DNA of 64,000 bases, from positions 3,164,501 through 3,228,500 of the forward strand of contig JAIVEN010000003.1 of assembly GCA_026686845.1 (NCBI GenBank), in the 5' to 3' direction. The position numbers were made by a program, and so were the translations under genes. Every line of letters begins with the position of its first letter. The first letter of the stretch is position 1. Origin of the DNA: Adenanthera pavonina. Taxonomy: Eukaryota > Streptophyta > Magnoliopsida > Fabales > Fabaceae. The notes beneath the pieces were generated by a model that was not told the origin of the DNA, did not search any database, and saw nothing but the letters and a program-made list of their open reading frames with translations. Positions 1-13,309 of this stretch are shown here, piece after piece.

Positions 1-2390
1 GCAAAAATAAGGAGGAGGATGTTCAAGTAGGAAAATAGCACTCCCAAGCCAATAGGAATAGTCAGTCAACAAGAATAAGGATACCTTATAAGCCAACCAA
101 ACATGATATAGGGGGGATTAGAATCAGGATTCCTAAAATCAAACCAAAGGGGCCCTATATTTGTTTTCTTTCTCATTCCATGTCATCCTATCATTTCAAT
201 GTTAATCTTGATATTTGTTTTCTTCATTTTTTTACTGAAAATTTCCCCTCCAATATTTGGTTCCATGGTATGGTATACTGCTAGGTTGCATTCTTTTTTT
301 TTTTTTTAATTTATCAAAATTTGATTTCCTTCCATTTTTTCATTTATGTTATGATGAAAACTTAAATTGTTTATAACATTACCTCTTATAAATTATGTAA
401 GACATTCAATGTTTTTGTTCTTCCTTATAATTCTAGCACCTCGAATGGTAAAATCTGCAACAAATTGCAATTTAATTAACTTTAAATCTTTCTAATTAAA
501 AAATGGCATTAATTGATTAAAATTTTAGGCCTTTATTCAAATTTTAATAATAAGAGTTTTAATATGTTATATCAAGCCAAAAAAGAGTTCTAATATGTTA
601 TAAATTATGAAATTTATTAAAAAATGATTAAGACAAATTTCAGAGATACTTTTCAAATTAAATTTAGAATATATACTAAATTATTTAAAATATTTATTAT
701 AAATTAAAAATTACAACGTCTAATTCTCAATTCATGGTCATCAATTCTCCAACTCCACCAGGAACTTTATATGGATTTCTCAATAGGGCATTTAAAACCA
801 TCAAATTTCTTATGAATTTAAAGTTAATTGTTTTAAAACTCTAATTATTAAAAGTTGATTTTTCTCTAATTATTGAAAATATAATTATTAAAGTTGATTG
901 ATTTAAATTTATTGTTCTTTGGATATATCTGATTGAAACAATAATCAATTAAATTTATTATGATTTAAAAGTATAAAATTATTGATTAAAAGTTATATCA
1001 TATTTTTCGGCCAAAAAGTTAATTAATATCTAAATGAATAGATTAAATTGAAATGGGATCCAATTATGTATGTATTATTACTAAATATACGAACTTTCCC
1101 AAAAGATGTGAGACTTAGGCCTTAATTTTTAAATTATTTAAGAAACTTTTTAAAACTTATATATGATTGCTCACAATTAATCACATGTTTAAAATTTAAT
1201 TATCAGAATATTTAGTTGAATTCCACCTAAAATCTAATTCAATTGAATTGATCGAATATTTTTTAATTTGAAAGAATTGAATTTTTTAATTCACCTAATT
1301 ATTTGAAATTCGGTTCAAAGTTATGGATTAAGATTGAAGTTAAATGCTAATATTTTGCAACAAAAATCATAATTATTGAATGTTATGTATCAGTAAAGAG
1401 ATTATAATAATAAAGCAACATCACACAGCAATATATATTATTTAAGCCACATATGACCATAGAGCTGTCTGATACAAGCAAAAAGTTGCAGAAAGAAAAT
1501 GTAGTAGGGAAGAAAATAGAGGAAGAGAAAGAAGGAAGTCACGGAGGAAAGAGAACAGTCAGAGGGAAGATACAACCAAAATCATTACACACACACCCTA
1601 GCCTTGCTCCACCTCAAACATCTGAAAGTCTCAACAATGGCTTGCAAATTCGGTTATTTTCTAGGACATCCACTTGCATGAATTCCTCCATTCGCGGATC
1701 ACACCCCATCTATGCTTCACCAATTTCCTTAGTTGGCCGCATATTGGATTGGGCTCTATTGGATAATATGGGATACAACAGATTCAAAAGGATGGGAAGG
1801 TACATGGGAATGAATGGGCTAATAGTTTAATAATGGATGGGAGAGAAGTATAAATAAGTAGCCCGAATTGATTTAACATGTTGGTAAGATAGGTACAACC
1901 CTCGCGAATAGTGTGAAGGATTCGTAAATTGCTGAGGCAGCACCGAGGGCAAGTGGAAGTATGTGCTGTATATACGGTACAGTAGCTGGTTTCCCAAATA
2001 CTTAAAAGTCGTGCTATATAGGGAAGGGATAGGTGAGGTAGATAAGATATATATATGTGTGTGTGTGGGTGGGTGTTCTGTACGTAGCCTGTGATGCACT
2101 GGGATTGAGAGTGCCTGAAGAATCGTGAAGGGAAGCCTGAGCCAAGTGCTGTCGGCACCCAAAAGTCGCAGAATGTAAAACCTCCCTCCAATGATGTCAA
2201 GTCATCAGAGTTTTCCCTAAAAGGTTAGTTCGTTCCGAGCTTGCGATATTGAATCTGGAATGTAGAAATGTTAAGCCATACTACCATAGTTTTAATTGTG
2301 AATAGTAGACTAGTAAATCTTGTACAAAACACTAACTTGTATATTATTCAGTACAAGAATTATAATTTTTTTTTCCCATGAAAGATCAAG
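1..2390. other. AT-rich intergenic DNA, no recognised gene
   Basis: The first 1.4 kb is very AT-rich with many short A and T runs. From about 1450 to 2200 the base composition becomes more even, and a 125-codon plus-strand frame at 1453-1830 is open. Its predicted peptide has no domain I recognise, and its second half looks like untranslated or random sequence. A TG/GGTG run lies near 2055-2075. This stretch could hold an untranslated exon or a noncoding transcript, but I see no hairpin that would make a microRNA gene. I call no CDS here. Confidence 0.5.
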
Positions 2391-2391
2391 T

Positions 2392-3130
2392 TTATTTATT
2401 ATAAGGTGAGGATACAAGCAAGAGGCCTAACACACAGATTACATACGCAATTTGCAACATCAAGGGAGTAACTAACAGTGATACTGCACTGGTAAAGTAT
2501 TTTGAAAGAAGATGGAGATCATTGTCGATGCTGCAGCAGGAGGTAGATTTTGTTAAGTCTCTTTCACGTAGAGAAGCTTTCTTGTACCATATGATCTTTA
2601 GTGCACCCATGTCTGGGCTACCAAATTGGCTATCAAATACCATTAGGTGGAGAATTTTCCTGAATGCCACGTTGAGGGCTAGACGACCCTTTAAGGTTGG
2701 AGAAGTGTACCATATGAATCTTGAGAATTCTTTTGAATCGATACAAGCTCTGGCTAGGATGTAGGATTTTTTATTGAGCTTCATGAGTCTTGTCCATATG
2801 CTCCGTCCTTGTTGGTTGTAAGACGATGTGAATACAAGAATTTGATGGGGGTGCGGTGGTGGTGGTGGCGGTGGTTGAATTTTGTTGATGAATGCGGTTG
2901 AGATATATCTGGAATAGGATATGACTTCTCTGATGGCAGACGGAATCGAAGCCATTGCTTACTGATGTAGTTCCGCATGACAAAATAAGAATTATAATTA
3001 TAAATATTATAAGCGGCAACAAACTTGTTTCTGTATTGAAGTTGTTTTCCAGACATTTTCTGTCACATAGACATTTCAAAAAGTTCATCCAAGGATATAA
3101 ATAACAGTTTGTTGGCCTTGATGACATCAA
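2392..3130. other. Unresolved region with overlapping open frames on both strands
   Basis: A minus-strand frame at 2392-2955 (187 codons, with a proline run around residues 28-34) overlaps a plus-strand frame at 2522-2764 (80 codons). Base composition here is less AT-rich than the flanks, which suggests an exon or a decayed gene. Neither peptide matches a family I know. A GGTGGT run at 2855-2875 explains the proline stretch on the other strand. From 3130 to 3780, between this region and the ARF8 stop codon, I see only AT-rich DNA and an A-run at 3463-3479. It probably includes the ARF8 3' untranslated region. Confidence 0.3.
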
Positions 3131-3784
3131 CTTGTTGTATAGAGTTCAGAAGGAATTGCCTTTTTTATGACTAACATACAGTACACCTCACTATACTTAA
3201 TAATTTTATACGATTACATCCTCAATGACATTATCATGAGGGGAAACGCTTCTAATCCTGTGAGGCTTTTATCTTTGACTTAACTAGAATAAGCTCTGTA
3301 CACTAGCGTAGTCCAAAATGAGTACTGTTCATGATTTACGACCAGTTTAACACTACGCTTACATAATTTTATATGATGTCACCCCTCATCTCACCCTTCT
3401 CAATTACCCCACATATCTCAATTCATCTTTTTTAACAGAATGATGTCTTATTCGAGCACCATAAAAAAAAAAAAAAAAAGGATTCAGACTGCTGTATTTC
3501 AGGCTTGCAGTGAACACGAGATGAAAATAGGCACACGTATTATCCAAGGTTCTTTTAATCAATCCTCGCAGAATCATTCATGTTGGTGTTGGTGAAACGG
3601 TACATACATAATTTTCACGTAGGCAAGGTATAGGTAATGTTAATATAGAATAGGAGTAATAAACAAGTAGAATTATCTCCTGACCGTGGGAAAAACACAT
3701 TCTTTAACTATTTCAGTACTCATGCAAGCCTATTGCAGGTTGTCCAGAAACAAGGTCCTGAAATCCTGCAACTGTGCGGAGCCT

Positions 3785-6700
3785 CTATCTGGCATTTGGA
3801 ACGAGGGATTCCGGTCCCACCACTTGCTCTCCCATTTTCTGGATATCTTCAGGTGAAAGTATTTTGATGTACCAAACATTATTGACAAATGATCTGCAAG
3901 AATTTAGGCAGGTTGTCCACAAACAGAAGGCAGAATGTCAACTAACTTTAACCAAGTGAAATAGTTCAGGTATTTTCTTCAAGCAAGCATTAAATATCAT
4001 ATATGGAACAATTTTAAGCAGTAAACTATAATGTAAATGAAATATGTACTTACTCCCATGGATCGTCGCCAAGGAGAAGCATATCATTCTCCCTGTCGAC
4101 AAATACAAGCTGCCAGCCTGATCTAAGAGGGTCTTCTCCCTCAATTCCAAACATCTGAGCCAACTCCTCTCTCAGTTCGTGATAACTGCTGAACCGGGAG
4201 ATGTCAAGTGAGCGCCCAACTGACCCTGATTTGTAAACCTGTGAAAAGAAAGAACATGAGTATACCAGAAAAGGGGACTCAGGAAGCTGCTGCTAAAACT
4301 TTTAAATTTTGAGTATGATTCATACCTTGACAAATGTCCGGGTTTGGTTTTGTGGGTCAACCTGCCCAGAACTTTGCATTAACTCCGATGAATCTTGCAT
4401 GCAAGCATATGGATGACCCTGACATCCAGAATCCCCTGTTTGCATGGTTGATGTATCAATATCAACAGATGAAGGCGTATAACCTGGGACAGTGGTGGGG
4501 AGCACAAGGCCAGATGAATCGATATTAGCACCAAAGAGAATAGGATTTTGGTTATCTGAAGAACAATGCAGAGGTGCCGATGCAGAATCTTTTCCAATAT
4601 ACTGTGCATGTGACATCAAGTTGCCAAAGGCATTGACCTGCACAGGCAGATGCTTTGAAGTCCATAACTGCTGGGGCACCTGTTCTGTCACCATGGACTG
4701 ACTGGTTCTGGATAGGTTTAAAAGATAACTACCACTCCCTTCAGGACAAAGTGAAACAAGCATATTTTGCATGGGGGAAACTGAAGAAGAGCACTTATTG
4801 CTTGAATCTAAGAAATCTGGTTTTGAGTATGATGGTGAAGGTACATTAGAGTTTTGCCTCTGATGGAACTCCTCACTTTGAATCGAGAGCGAATCATGGT
4901 AAGTATTATTCTGCTGGTGTGCTTGGTCTTCCTTGCTGTTAATATTATGTGACTTCTGAAGAAGGTTCTGTGACAGGCTCTCTGTCAATACTTGGCCTTG
5001 TGGCTGCAGAATATTGGATGAGACTGATTGCTGAATTGCTTGTTGCTGCTGAAGTTGCAAAGAAGGGTTATAGTTTCCTGATTGTTGAAGAAAAGGGAAA
5101 GGCTTCTGAAAGCTCATCATTTGCTGCCTCAAGAGATCTCCACTCCCTAGGTTCTGATAACCAGCTGCCAACAATGCTTGGTACTGCTGATTATGATCAT
5201 TTCCTATTAAGGTAGGATCCAACCTCTGTTGCATCCACGGCAACACACCACCACTTTGAAAGTTTAAAGTGTTGAAACTTTGTTCTACAGCTCCTCCCCT
5301 TAGCCACATTAGCCCATTAGTTGCATCATCTCTGCCATCTGCGAAAAGGTACAAAATAAGAAAGAAAAAGAGGCGCAACCAAAGACCATAAAGCCAGCAG
5401 CCCAGTAACACATCATTTTGAGGACAAGGAATCAGGATAACTCTACATATACATACATGTGTGTGTGTGTGTGTTTGTAAACAATTAGATATCTTTATCC
5501 TAATGCTCAGAACATTTGTGGATGTAAACAACGGCAGCTACTTTGTTTTCCAGTTATGATAAATTGTTAGCAAACATGAAAAAACATTTAACACCAGGTT
5601 GCAGTGCCATCAAATGTTTTCTTTTCTTTCTTTTTTTCAATTAATACAAAGAAAAGGTATCCATACTGATTAGTCACTTTATTTTTGTTATTCTTGGCAA
5701 ATTCATCAGAGTTATTAAGCTAGAGTTTACTGTTGTCACAATGCTAGCTGATCTTTTGGCATATTGGTTGATGTGTGAATGACATCAACTTTTTTATTTA
5801 TGCATGACATTTTTACTTATGCAACAGATATGCGTAAGGTCTTTTGTAGCAGCTTTTTATTGGTCATTGTCATACTCAAAAGCCAAAGTTACACTTTAAA
5901 ATGCCAACCATTTACGTGACAATCTCAAGTTCGCCACTTTAAAATGAAATGAGTCATCTTCCAAAAACACCTTATAATCATATAAAAACAACATTGTAAG
6001 TGTGAGCAATAGTCTATATGTACAACTTAAATCACTTACATTTCAGACCAGGTTAGTTCCGATAAGATTTATATCCCCACCCATCAATTCATTGAATAGA
6101 TAATCAATCACTGCTAAAATGACTTCTATTTCTGTGAAAACTTACATCAAATCAATTTGCCCGATGAGTCTAGTCCATACTAAAACTGACAGCATTAATA
6201 TTGAATAGAAAGCACACAAGAAAAGGTGCCCAAATAAATAAAAAGCAGAACCAAAAAAAAAAAAATCAAATATTTTCACCATTAAAGTACTACTTAATAA
6301 GATAAGACTAACGTTATTGTCGTATTTTCACCATTAAAGTAAGCCTGCCATCAGTTAAAAATTATATACTGAAATATTCACAAATTATATCGCAACATAA
6401 TTCTTTGGGACCCAAACACAAATTACCAGGCATTTTGCTGCAATTTACTACCGGTCTACTAAAACAAATAGTCTTCATGTAATATTTAGGAAGCCAATTT
6501 CACCATTAGAAGGAAATTCAAGAGATCAATAAATATTTAGCCCTGGTAAAAACATGTACCATTCACAGATGAGGGGCTAGGATACCATGGGCGTTTCAAT
6601 CTGAGGGGAAATAGTGATGGATACATTGGGAATGTCGTTAATGGCTCAATTTCCCACAATGAGACCCTAGGCTGTCTCTCTCCTGCCGTTGATTCATCCC

Positions 6701-9700
6701 AACCAACCTACACACAAAGGATGAATGATTCATAAGAATATCATCTTAAAACATTTGCTATGAAATTGCCAGTCACTTTTAAGACACAGAATATCAAATA
6801 TCAAACTCTGAAATCATCAAAAACCCATAACAGCAGACTAATTTGTCTGGTTACACCTTTGGCTGCACATTAATTCAGTGTGTAAAGTGTAAACAAAAAA
6901 TGCCAGCAGAATCACGGATGAAAATCTTTAAGCTGGGGATCAGCCATCAATGTTGCTGAAAAAATTACATTTTAGTAGTATGGCTATCAAAAAGCTACAT
7001 ATAAGGACAAAAAAGAGCAAAATTCAATCAATTAACGAGATAATTATACTTTGAATAAATTGCTCTTTGATTTTTTCAAGCAGCAGCATATCATTCCTTG
7101 TGTTCAGGTTACCGCACTACTAATTATATCTTCCATAATGTTTTCAAGAAAACCCATTTTCAAGAAGCACCCTCACCTTGACCTCAGCAAAATACCAAAC
7201 AAACATAGTAGTAGTGACAAGTAATCAGTTAGTTGTAGTAACAACATTTAAAAATTATATCAATGACAACTGTCCTGCTTATATAACAAGCAGCAATTAA
7301 AACAACTTTGATAAACATTGGAGTGATTCATACAGCCCTTTTTCTTCCCTTGGATATATATCAGACAGCCAACAAAATTTGGATTCCAGAATTTGGAAAA
7401 ACAAATATGTCCGGAAGGTTAAAAAGGCTGAAATTAGACTGACTATGGGAGCATTGGTGCATGAAATAAAAAAGGTGTTTAGGAAACGTAAAAAAAGGTT
7501 CTTTTTGGAGATGGTGTGAAGAACCACCTATTTGGGCAATTATGTAAAATGCAAATGGGTTGAGTATTAAAAGGAAGAATTATCGAGGATCTATGATATC
7601 TAAACAAGGCAGGATAACAATTAAAGTAAATGCACAAAAAATATAGGTAAAAAACAGGTGATTAGAGCATAACCTAGAGTTGAACCTAATCTTCCTCGTA
7701 TGTCATAGAATCAATAAAAAACTAAACTTGTTCACAGCTCCACGACAGATCTGAAAGCTTACTGTTTTTATTTGCCTGCATCCCATTCCTTGATTGGACC
7801 CTTTTGTTATGCCATAAACAAGCCTGAGCCATTATGACCATTTAACCTACAAACTTAGTATATTTTTAAAATCCTATTTCTTTGTCATCAACCAAATTTC
7901 CTGCAAACAAATGGCCATAAAATTTGAATATATGGAATTGGGAATTCTAATAGACTGCTGCATCACAAATTATTTCAACTAATATGTTAAACAGGATGAC
8001 TAACCATGCTACAGACAACTGCAACCATTCCAGACAAATTGCAACACACATCATGGTAGAATGAGGAAAAATGCAAGATAGATCATATGAAAAAGATCAT
8101 TATTGTCTTAAAATGGCATTTAATTGCAAAGTGACATTAAATTTCAAATAAGAACAGAGAATATCATATACAATGTTAAATGCTCTTATGAATGTGTTAC
8201 TTGCATTGTAATCTTACTTACCTTTACAGATCGCCAGTGAGAATTTGGCCAGCGAACAGGATCCAGATCACTTATACCAGTTATTGTACCCATGTACCTG
8301 CAATAATGGTCAGCATGTACGTAAATGGAGAACAGGATGGTGTCAATCAGTTGAAAAGCCAACATCTTACACTGTATTTACACTTCATTGATTCTAATTG
8401 CAACCTATAGCTATTTTTAATCGCAAGATCAAATGCTGATATGCAACTAAGCAGTTGATCTCAATCCCGTTACTCTGGCTTTTACTACATAGAAGTTACT
8501 AATAGAAGGCCATTTACCAAGAAACTTGCTTCCTTGGATGGCTAATAGGATAGATACAAAATTGCGAATTCCACAAAAAATACTCAAGCAAGGCTATTAC
8601 TTTTTTAACTTAATTTGGGAGTACATCTTTTGCATTTTAACAGCATCAACCCTCAGAACACACAATTAATTGATATAAGTCTGCAGGAATTATGTTTAGG
8701 ATGACATGAACAAAAATTTAATAGATCACTGAGAAAAATAAGAAATTGACAATAAAAAATACCTGCGAACGCTAGACTCTTCTGTTTCAAATAGCATCCT
8801 GAAACGCAGACCAACTGAAATACGTGTATGGTACACAGCTTTGATATATTTTGAAATTGGTATAACGAACTCAGATGGACTAGCCCTGCCCATGATGTAG
8901 CTGTCAAAAGAAGATCATGATTCTCATAAAGAATCACAAATGGAAATTTAAACAAAAAATAACACCTTGGATTATAGAAGACAGTAAAACAGCTATTAGT
9001 TGCTGCAGCATGAGCAGCAGCTGCAAGCAATCCGATGTGCATACTATCACATGATAGAACTGACGAAGGCATCACAGTTGGTGGTCGATTGGCACGACGT
9101 ATTCCCAAAAGAAGCTGATTCTTTTCATTCCTAACAGTGACAATTACCACAAACAAGAAAAATTAGTGAATTCCTGCATTCAGCAGTAATAAAAAGGCAG
9201 CTGAAAAGGGTAAAAGGAAACAAGTACCATATGAAAAGCACAGAATCTCCAGCCACAAGTCTCTTGGCACTAACAAATACACTCCAGCCTGTCGTAAGAA
9301 GGTGCCTCTTGGGCTGTCCTGAGATGGCATGCAAACAAAAGAGGTAAGAACTTGTCAAGAAAATACAATCTCACTAAATATCTAAAAAAGGAGGTAATTA
9401 GCAATGCATTCTATAGCAGATAATCTCCAAGTTATATACAATTCAACTGAGGGTTGCATCAAGACTTTTGCAGGGATTTCATATGTTGTGATGGACAGAT
9501 TGACTGATGCAGGGAAGGATGGAATAAAAAGGAAAAGAAAAGGAACAAGATTGTCTAAACTCAATTCAACACTATTTCAAAAAAATCTGAGAGCAACAAC
9601 TACAGTTGACTAGATGTATAATTAAAGAAAAGATAGGGGCCAAGCAAACAGTCCTAAACCCAGGCCCAACAAGCTAACATAATCTTAAGCCAAAAGACTA

Positions 9701-12553
9701 GTTCAAATCCCTTATGAAATCGTAAGTTACCCAAACTGCTCCAAATTACAAACCCTAATTCCACCATCCTCAGGCCAACAGATTATCCAGCAAACTCATG
9801 TTAACAAAACTTGATAAAGCCAGTATGTCACCATCCTTAGGAAGAACTTTCAGTGGACAAGTTTCTTTGACTCCAAAAGACACTAAAAGAATGTTTTTCT
9901 CCTCCTCACTCATATTATTAACAGCCAAAGATATTCCTAAGAGAATTTCCTGCTCAAAAGTAACCAAACTTGAGTCTACCAGAACTCCAAAATTGACTGC
10001 CAGGTTGTGTGAAGACTCAGTAGCATAAAACTTAAGTCTATTACTTAGCCAACTATCATGATCAGAACTGATTATTAAATGAATTGAGTTTGGGTATCAT
10101 TTGGCTTCCTATAGTGTAAGACCTGACTGCTCTGCAGGCTACATTTGCCCATACAATTCTATTGACATTTGATACAACATAAGGCAGTAACTGCAGGAGA
10201 TAGAATGTCACTGGTCACAGGCCAGTTGACCTACTTCCTACTAGTTGAAACTAGATCTAATCTTGAAGCTGATGGTTTCACCCCACCTGAACACATTGAA
10301 AGTCAGACTATGATTAACTGGTCAATTTGGGACTTGGTTTTCATGTTTCTAATTTGTAAAAACAGTTTACAAGTCAGCCAAAATGAATGATGAGTCTGCC
10401 TATGTACAGTTTCCATAAAGTATGAGATAGAACCAAGTTAGTATTAAATGTCTAGTCTTAAGTTAAGTAATATAGGATGTTGTACTTAAGTAGGTTGGTC
10501 TTTCCACTTCAACAGTTAGTTTTTGGGATAAGGTTCTCCATTCTATTTGGATGTTAGTTTTTGGGATAAGGTTCTCCATTCTATTTGGATGCCCATCATT
10601 AGGTGTCAGAAATGGTAACGGGTGGCTCTAAAAAGGGCTTCCAGCAGAGGGTTCTAACTAGTGAAGAAGCCAAGTGAAGTTGTAACCTTGCACATACTTA
10701 AACATCATTACATTTCATAAAAACATTCATAGCATTGCACAATTCATTACAAATATATGAAAATACATGCAAGCAAAGTGCAACCGTCAAGTTGTCAGCT
10801 CTCAAGGACAGGTGGCCAGTTGATACAAACCAAGGTAACAATGGTACCTTTGAATTGATCCTAGAAGTATATACATTGATTTGAGTGTTCTATCTGGCTA
10901 GCATCGCATACTCTAAACCAAAAAATGTTAAAATTCACAAGAATGAAATAATAACCAAAAAATGTTAAAATTCATAAGAATGAAATATATCATATCTTTG
11001 ATAGTTCAAATTTAATAAAGAGGAAACATATGAAGGTAGGCAAAGGTATTGATTGCATAACAAGCCTTTGTTAACCTATTTCAACAAGCCTATTTCCTTC
11101 TAGCCAAAATACTAGTCTAGCACAAAATGCTTTTCTTATCCCTCCAAAAAAGTGAATTATGTTGTTCATATAATGCTAGGTATTGTTATCAAGAATGCCA
11201 AGGGGAAAATTCACAAACATTAGAAGTAGAACATAGAAGACCATATTAATACAAGAAAAAGAAATCAAACTTCCATAATCCTCAATACAATAAGGTCTAC
11301 ACCATAAAATAAGAAAAGCAACAAAATAGGATCAACAAAGATTTAGAACTGACCCCGAAAAATATGCCGAAACTTCCACTCAACATCATGGAGATCCCTA
11401 GCAATTAGCTCTTGTGCTGGTGGTTGCTGTGAGAAATCCTGCACATCCAAAGAAAAGATAAATACATCTATAACCAAGAGTTAAGAAGGAAATTAATAGA
11501 ACACTACCAGCGGAGGGAAAACTTTCTCAGCTGCACGACGAGGAACAGAGAACCCTCCATGTGTGCTGGTGTCACTTGCTGTTAGTGTCTTGCAAAAATA
11601 ATTTGTGGGCTGCTTACTTGGTATGCCCAATTCCATAGGAAGAAATGTTTCCTTCTGCTCTTGCTAAATTTACATTTGATCACACAAAGTTCAACCCCAG
11701 AAAAGATGAAAGCAGGTCTATAATGAGTAAACCAAGTTAGCAAAATTAAGAACAAGTACCGGAGTCAATGGCTGTAAAGTCATTTGAGCATACACTTCAT
11801 CTGTTTCAACATCTGCCTGAAAATTAACACATGCTCTTAGTTGACTTCACATTCATATTCTAATTTCTCTCATGGGAGGTAAATACCATTATAACTACTT
11901 GGAACATATGATACTGACATGCATCGTGACATTATGAAGTTGGCAAATCAACTGGGGTAGCAAGCTTGGATACTTAGGTATGTGCCCATCAACTTCCCCG
12001 TTTGTTGTGGCAGCAACCTACAATCATTTTATATAAAATGTTCAGACAGGCATTGGGAATTAATTGCTTCCAAACCAAAGTTTGCAAGAAAGTTATGTAG
12101 CTTCTCTAGTATGCAAATTAGACAATATTAAACAGTTCATAATTAAATGACAAGTGTTCAAGTAGCGAGTAAAACACACCTGCTCGCTATGACCCTGGGG
12201 GAAGTAAACAACACGAGCACCCGCATTTGGTAGGGATACCAGGGGCCCCGCGCATGCATGCCACAGCTCCGAATTCAAAGACTTCTTCTCCCCTCCTATC
12301 GTCAGGGTCAACATTATATAGAATATTATTCATAGAACAATATATCAAAAAGTTGAAATAAAACACTTCCGAGGATGTGTAAGTGACGGAAAAGGAATTG
12401 AAAGATATACAAATTTGTTTAACATGTACAATTCAAACCCCAATTAAAGGTTCAGAATGGGTAGAAAAGAACAATAAAAGAAGAGCAAAAGATAGAAACG
12501 GCTAAGATACCTTCATGTCCCTGCTGACCCAGCCCTGATGTCGAAAGCTTCAT
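3785..12553 (-). CDS. ARF8: Auxin response factor 8-like transcription factor, 14 exons, 820 aa
   Basis: Nuclear transcription factor that binds auxin response elements and activates auxin-responsive genes. Coding exons (minus strand, in gene order): 12511-12553, 12180-12292, 11919-12017, 11760-11816, 11508-11663, 11354-11438, 9228-9318, 8966-9130, 8763-8885, 8222-8297, 6560-6707, 4326-5338, 4054-4238, 3785-3893. They sum to 2,463 nt, keep one frame and all use GT-AG sites. The protein starts [17 protein letters not shown], the ARF8 N-terminus, followed by the B3 DNA-binding domain (exons 5-7, with [13 protein letters not shown] and RHLLTTGWS), the ARF domain (exons 8-11, ending near [19 protein letters not shown]), a Q-rich activation middle region (exon 12) and the PB1 domain (exons 13-14, [19 protein letters not shown], then [20 protein letters not shown]). 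The start is fixed by the conserved N-terminus. The middle region resembles ARF8 more than its sister ARF6 ([18 protein letters not shown]). Exon 2 has two in-frame acceptors, 12292 or 12295. Exon 9 could also use an upstream acceptor, but 8885 restores the conserved NPRASPSEF. The gene looks intact. Confidence 0.96.
4105..4125 (-). promoter_or_regulatory. miR167 target site in ARF8 coding sequence
   Basis: The plus strand reads ACAAGCTGCCAGCCTGATCTA, which is the complement of the mRNA site. Compared with miR167 (UGAAGCUGCCAGCAUGAUCUA) it differs at positions 1, 2 and 14 only, so cleavage positions 10-11 are paired. The site lies in the PB1-coding exon (4054-4238) and spells the codons for SGWQL. 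miR167 regulation of ARF6 and ARF8 is well established in plants. That this copy is cleaved is inferred from the match. Confidence 0.93.
10515..10590. repeat. Perfect 38-bp tandem duplication in ARF8 intron 6
   Basis: Two identical copies of a 38-bp unit starting GTTAGTTTTTGGGATAAGG sit head to tail at 10515-10552 and 10553-10590. They lie in the long (about 2.0 kb) intron between coding exons 6 and 7. The lack of differences suggests a recent slippage event. Confidence 0.9.
10918..10991. repeat. 37-bp tandem duplication in ARF8 intron 6
   Basis: Two head-to-tail copies of a unit starting CCAAAAAATGTTAAAATTCA, period 37 bp, differ at only a few positions. It is a second, independent tandem duplication in the same long ARF8 intron. 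Confidence 0.8.
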
Positions 12554-12736
12554 ATCAAGCTTTACTTTTACTTTTTCTTTTTTCTTCTCGAATATAATAT
12601 TTTGCAATTACATGTATGCATAAAACCCTAGCTCAAATCTACCATCTCCAATTAGCTTGAAGCCAATGCATTTCCACATTTTCTCTTCCAACCTTCCATT
12701 GCACTCCATGTCCACACGTGAAAGAAACCTCAATGA

Positions 12737-12941
12737 TCAAAGAAAACCGATAACCAGAAGACCCTGGAACATCAGCATCTCAAAATTCCGAACCCAACAC
12801 TGCGCAATGGACCCACAATTAAGCTGAAGACAAGGAATGAGAAGAAGCAGGGCAGTCGCAGCTTCAGGCCAGCCCATGCGCCAAAATCGAAATCCAATTC
12901 GAGCTAACTTGGGAGCACGGCACGTTGTCCAAGATCTCCAT
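12737..12941 (-). other. Two overlapping upstream ORFs in the presumed ARF8 leader
   Basis: Upstream of the ARF8 start codon (12553) the minus strand has an ATG at 12941 opening a 25-codon frame that ends at 12864. A second ATG at 12877 opens a 46-codon frame ending at 12737. They overlap in different frames. Both lie between the main start and a TATA-like site near 13135, so they would be in a long unspliced 5' leader. Upstream ORFs are known in other ARF genes, and a role in limiting ARF8 translation is inference. The true transcript start is not visible. Confidence 0.4.
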
Positions 12942-13127
12942 GAAAGTAGCAGCACAGAGCAAAAGGGAAGCGCGAATGAAGAAGCACAGGTGAACTGAGT
13001 AAAGGCTGTGGCTTTTGTGGCCTATCGCTGTAGATTAAGACGCAGTGAGGATTTTTTTTTGGCTTTGAAGCGCACGGTTATGAGAGAGAGAAGACAAAGA
13101 CGAACAAAATAAAGTAAGAGAGTGGTC

Positions 13128-13142
13128 GCCTCTTATAAGGGG
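13128..13142 (-). promoter_or_regulatory. Candidate ARF8 TATA box
   Basis: CTTATAAG at 13132-13139 lies about 580 bp upstream of the ARF8 start codon, in a less AT-rich stretch between a GA-rich tract (13080-13100) and GGGGTCCC. This fits a long ARF leader. The motif is short and palindromic, so this is only a candidate. Confidence 0.3.
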
Positions 13143-13309
13143 TCCCGACCAAGCTGGACTTGAGCACAGAAGAGAGAGAAAGAGAAAGCAACGACCCCGT
13201 AAGAGTAATGGGGAGAAGGATCGTGGACGGTCGATTGATCCGTACATGTGAATCGTGGCCGTTCGTTGGGTTATAATGTGATCGCAGGCATGTGCCACCA
13301 TCCTGCAAT

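Noticed and set aside
1453..2200. MicroRNA precursor or trans-acting siRNA locus
   Set aside because: I looked for known mature sequences (miR156, 159, 166, 167, 169, 171, 319, 390, 396) and for a long hairpin arm pair, and found none.
2392..2955. 187-codon minus frame with proline run as a CDS
   Set aside because: No family match, and the proline run comes from a GGTGGT repeat on the plus strand. It is left as unresolved.
4320..5531. 403-codon minus frame as a stand-alone gene
   Set aside because: Only 4326-5338 is the ARF8 middle exon. The part beyond 5338 is intron read-through, and a good acceptor (TTTTCGCAG) marks the boundary.
8653..9156. 167-codon minus frame as a gene
   Set aside because: Only 8966-9130 is an ARF8 exon. 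The rest is intron read-through.
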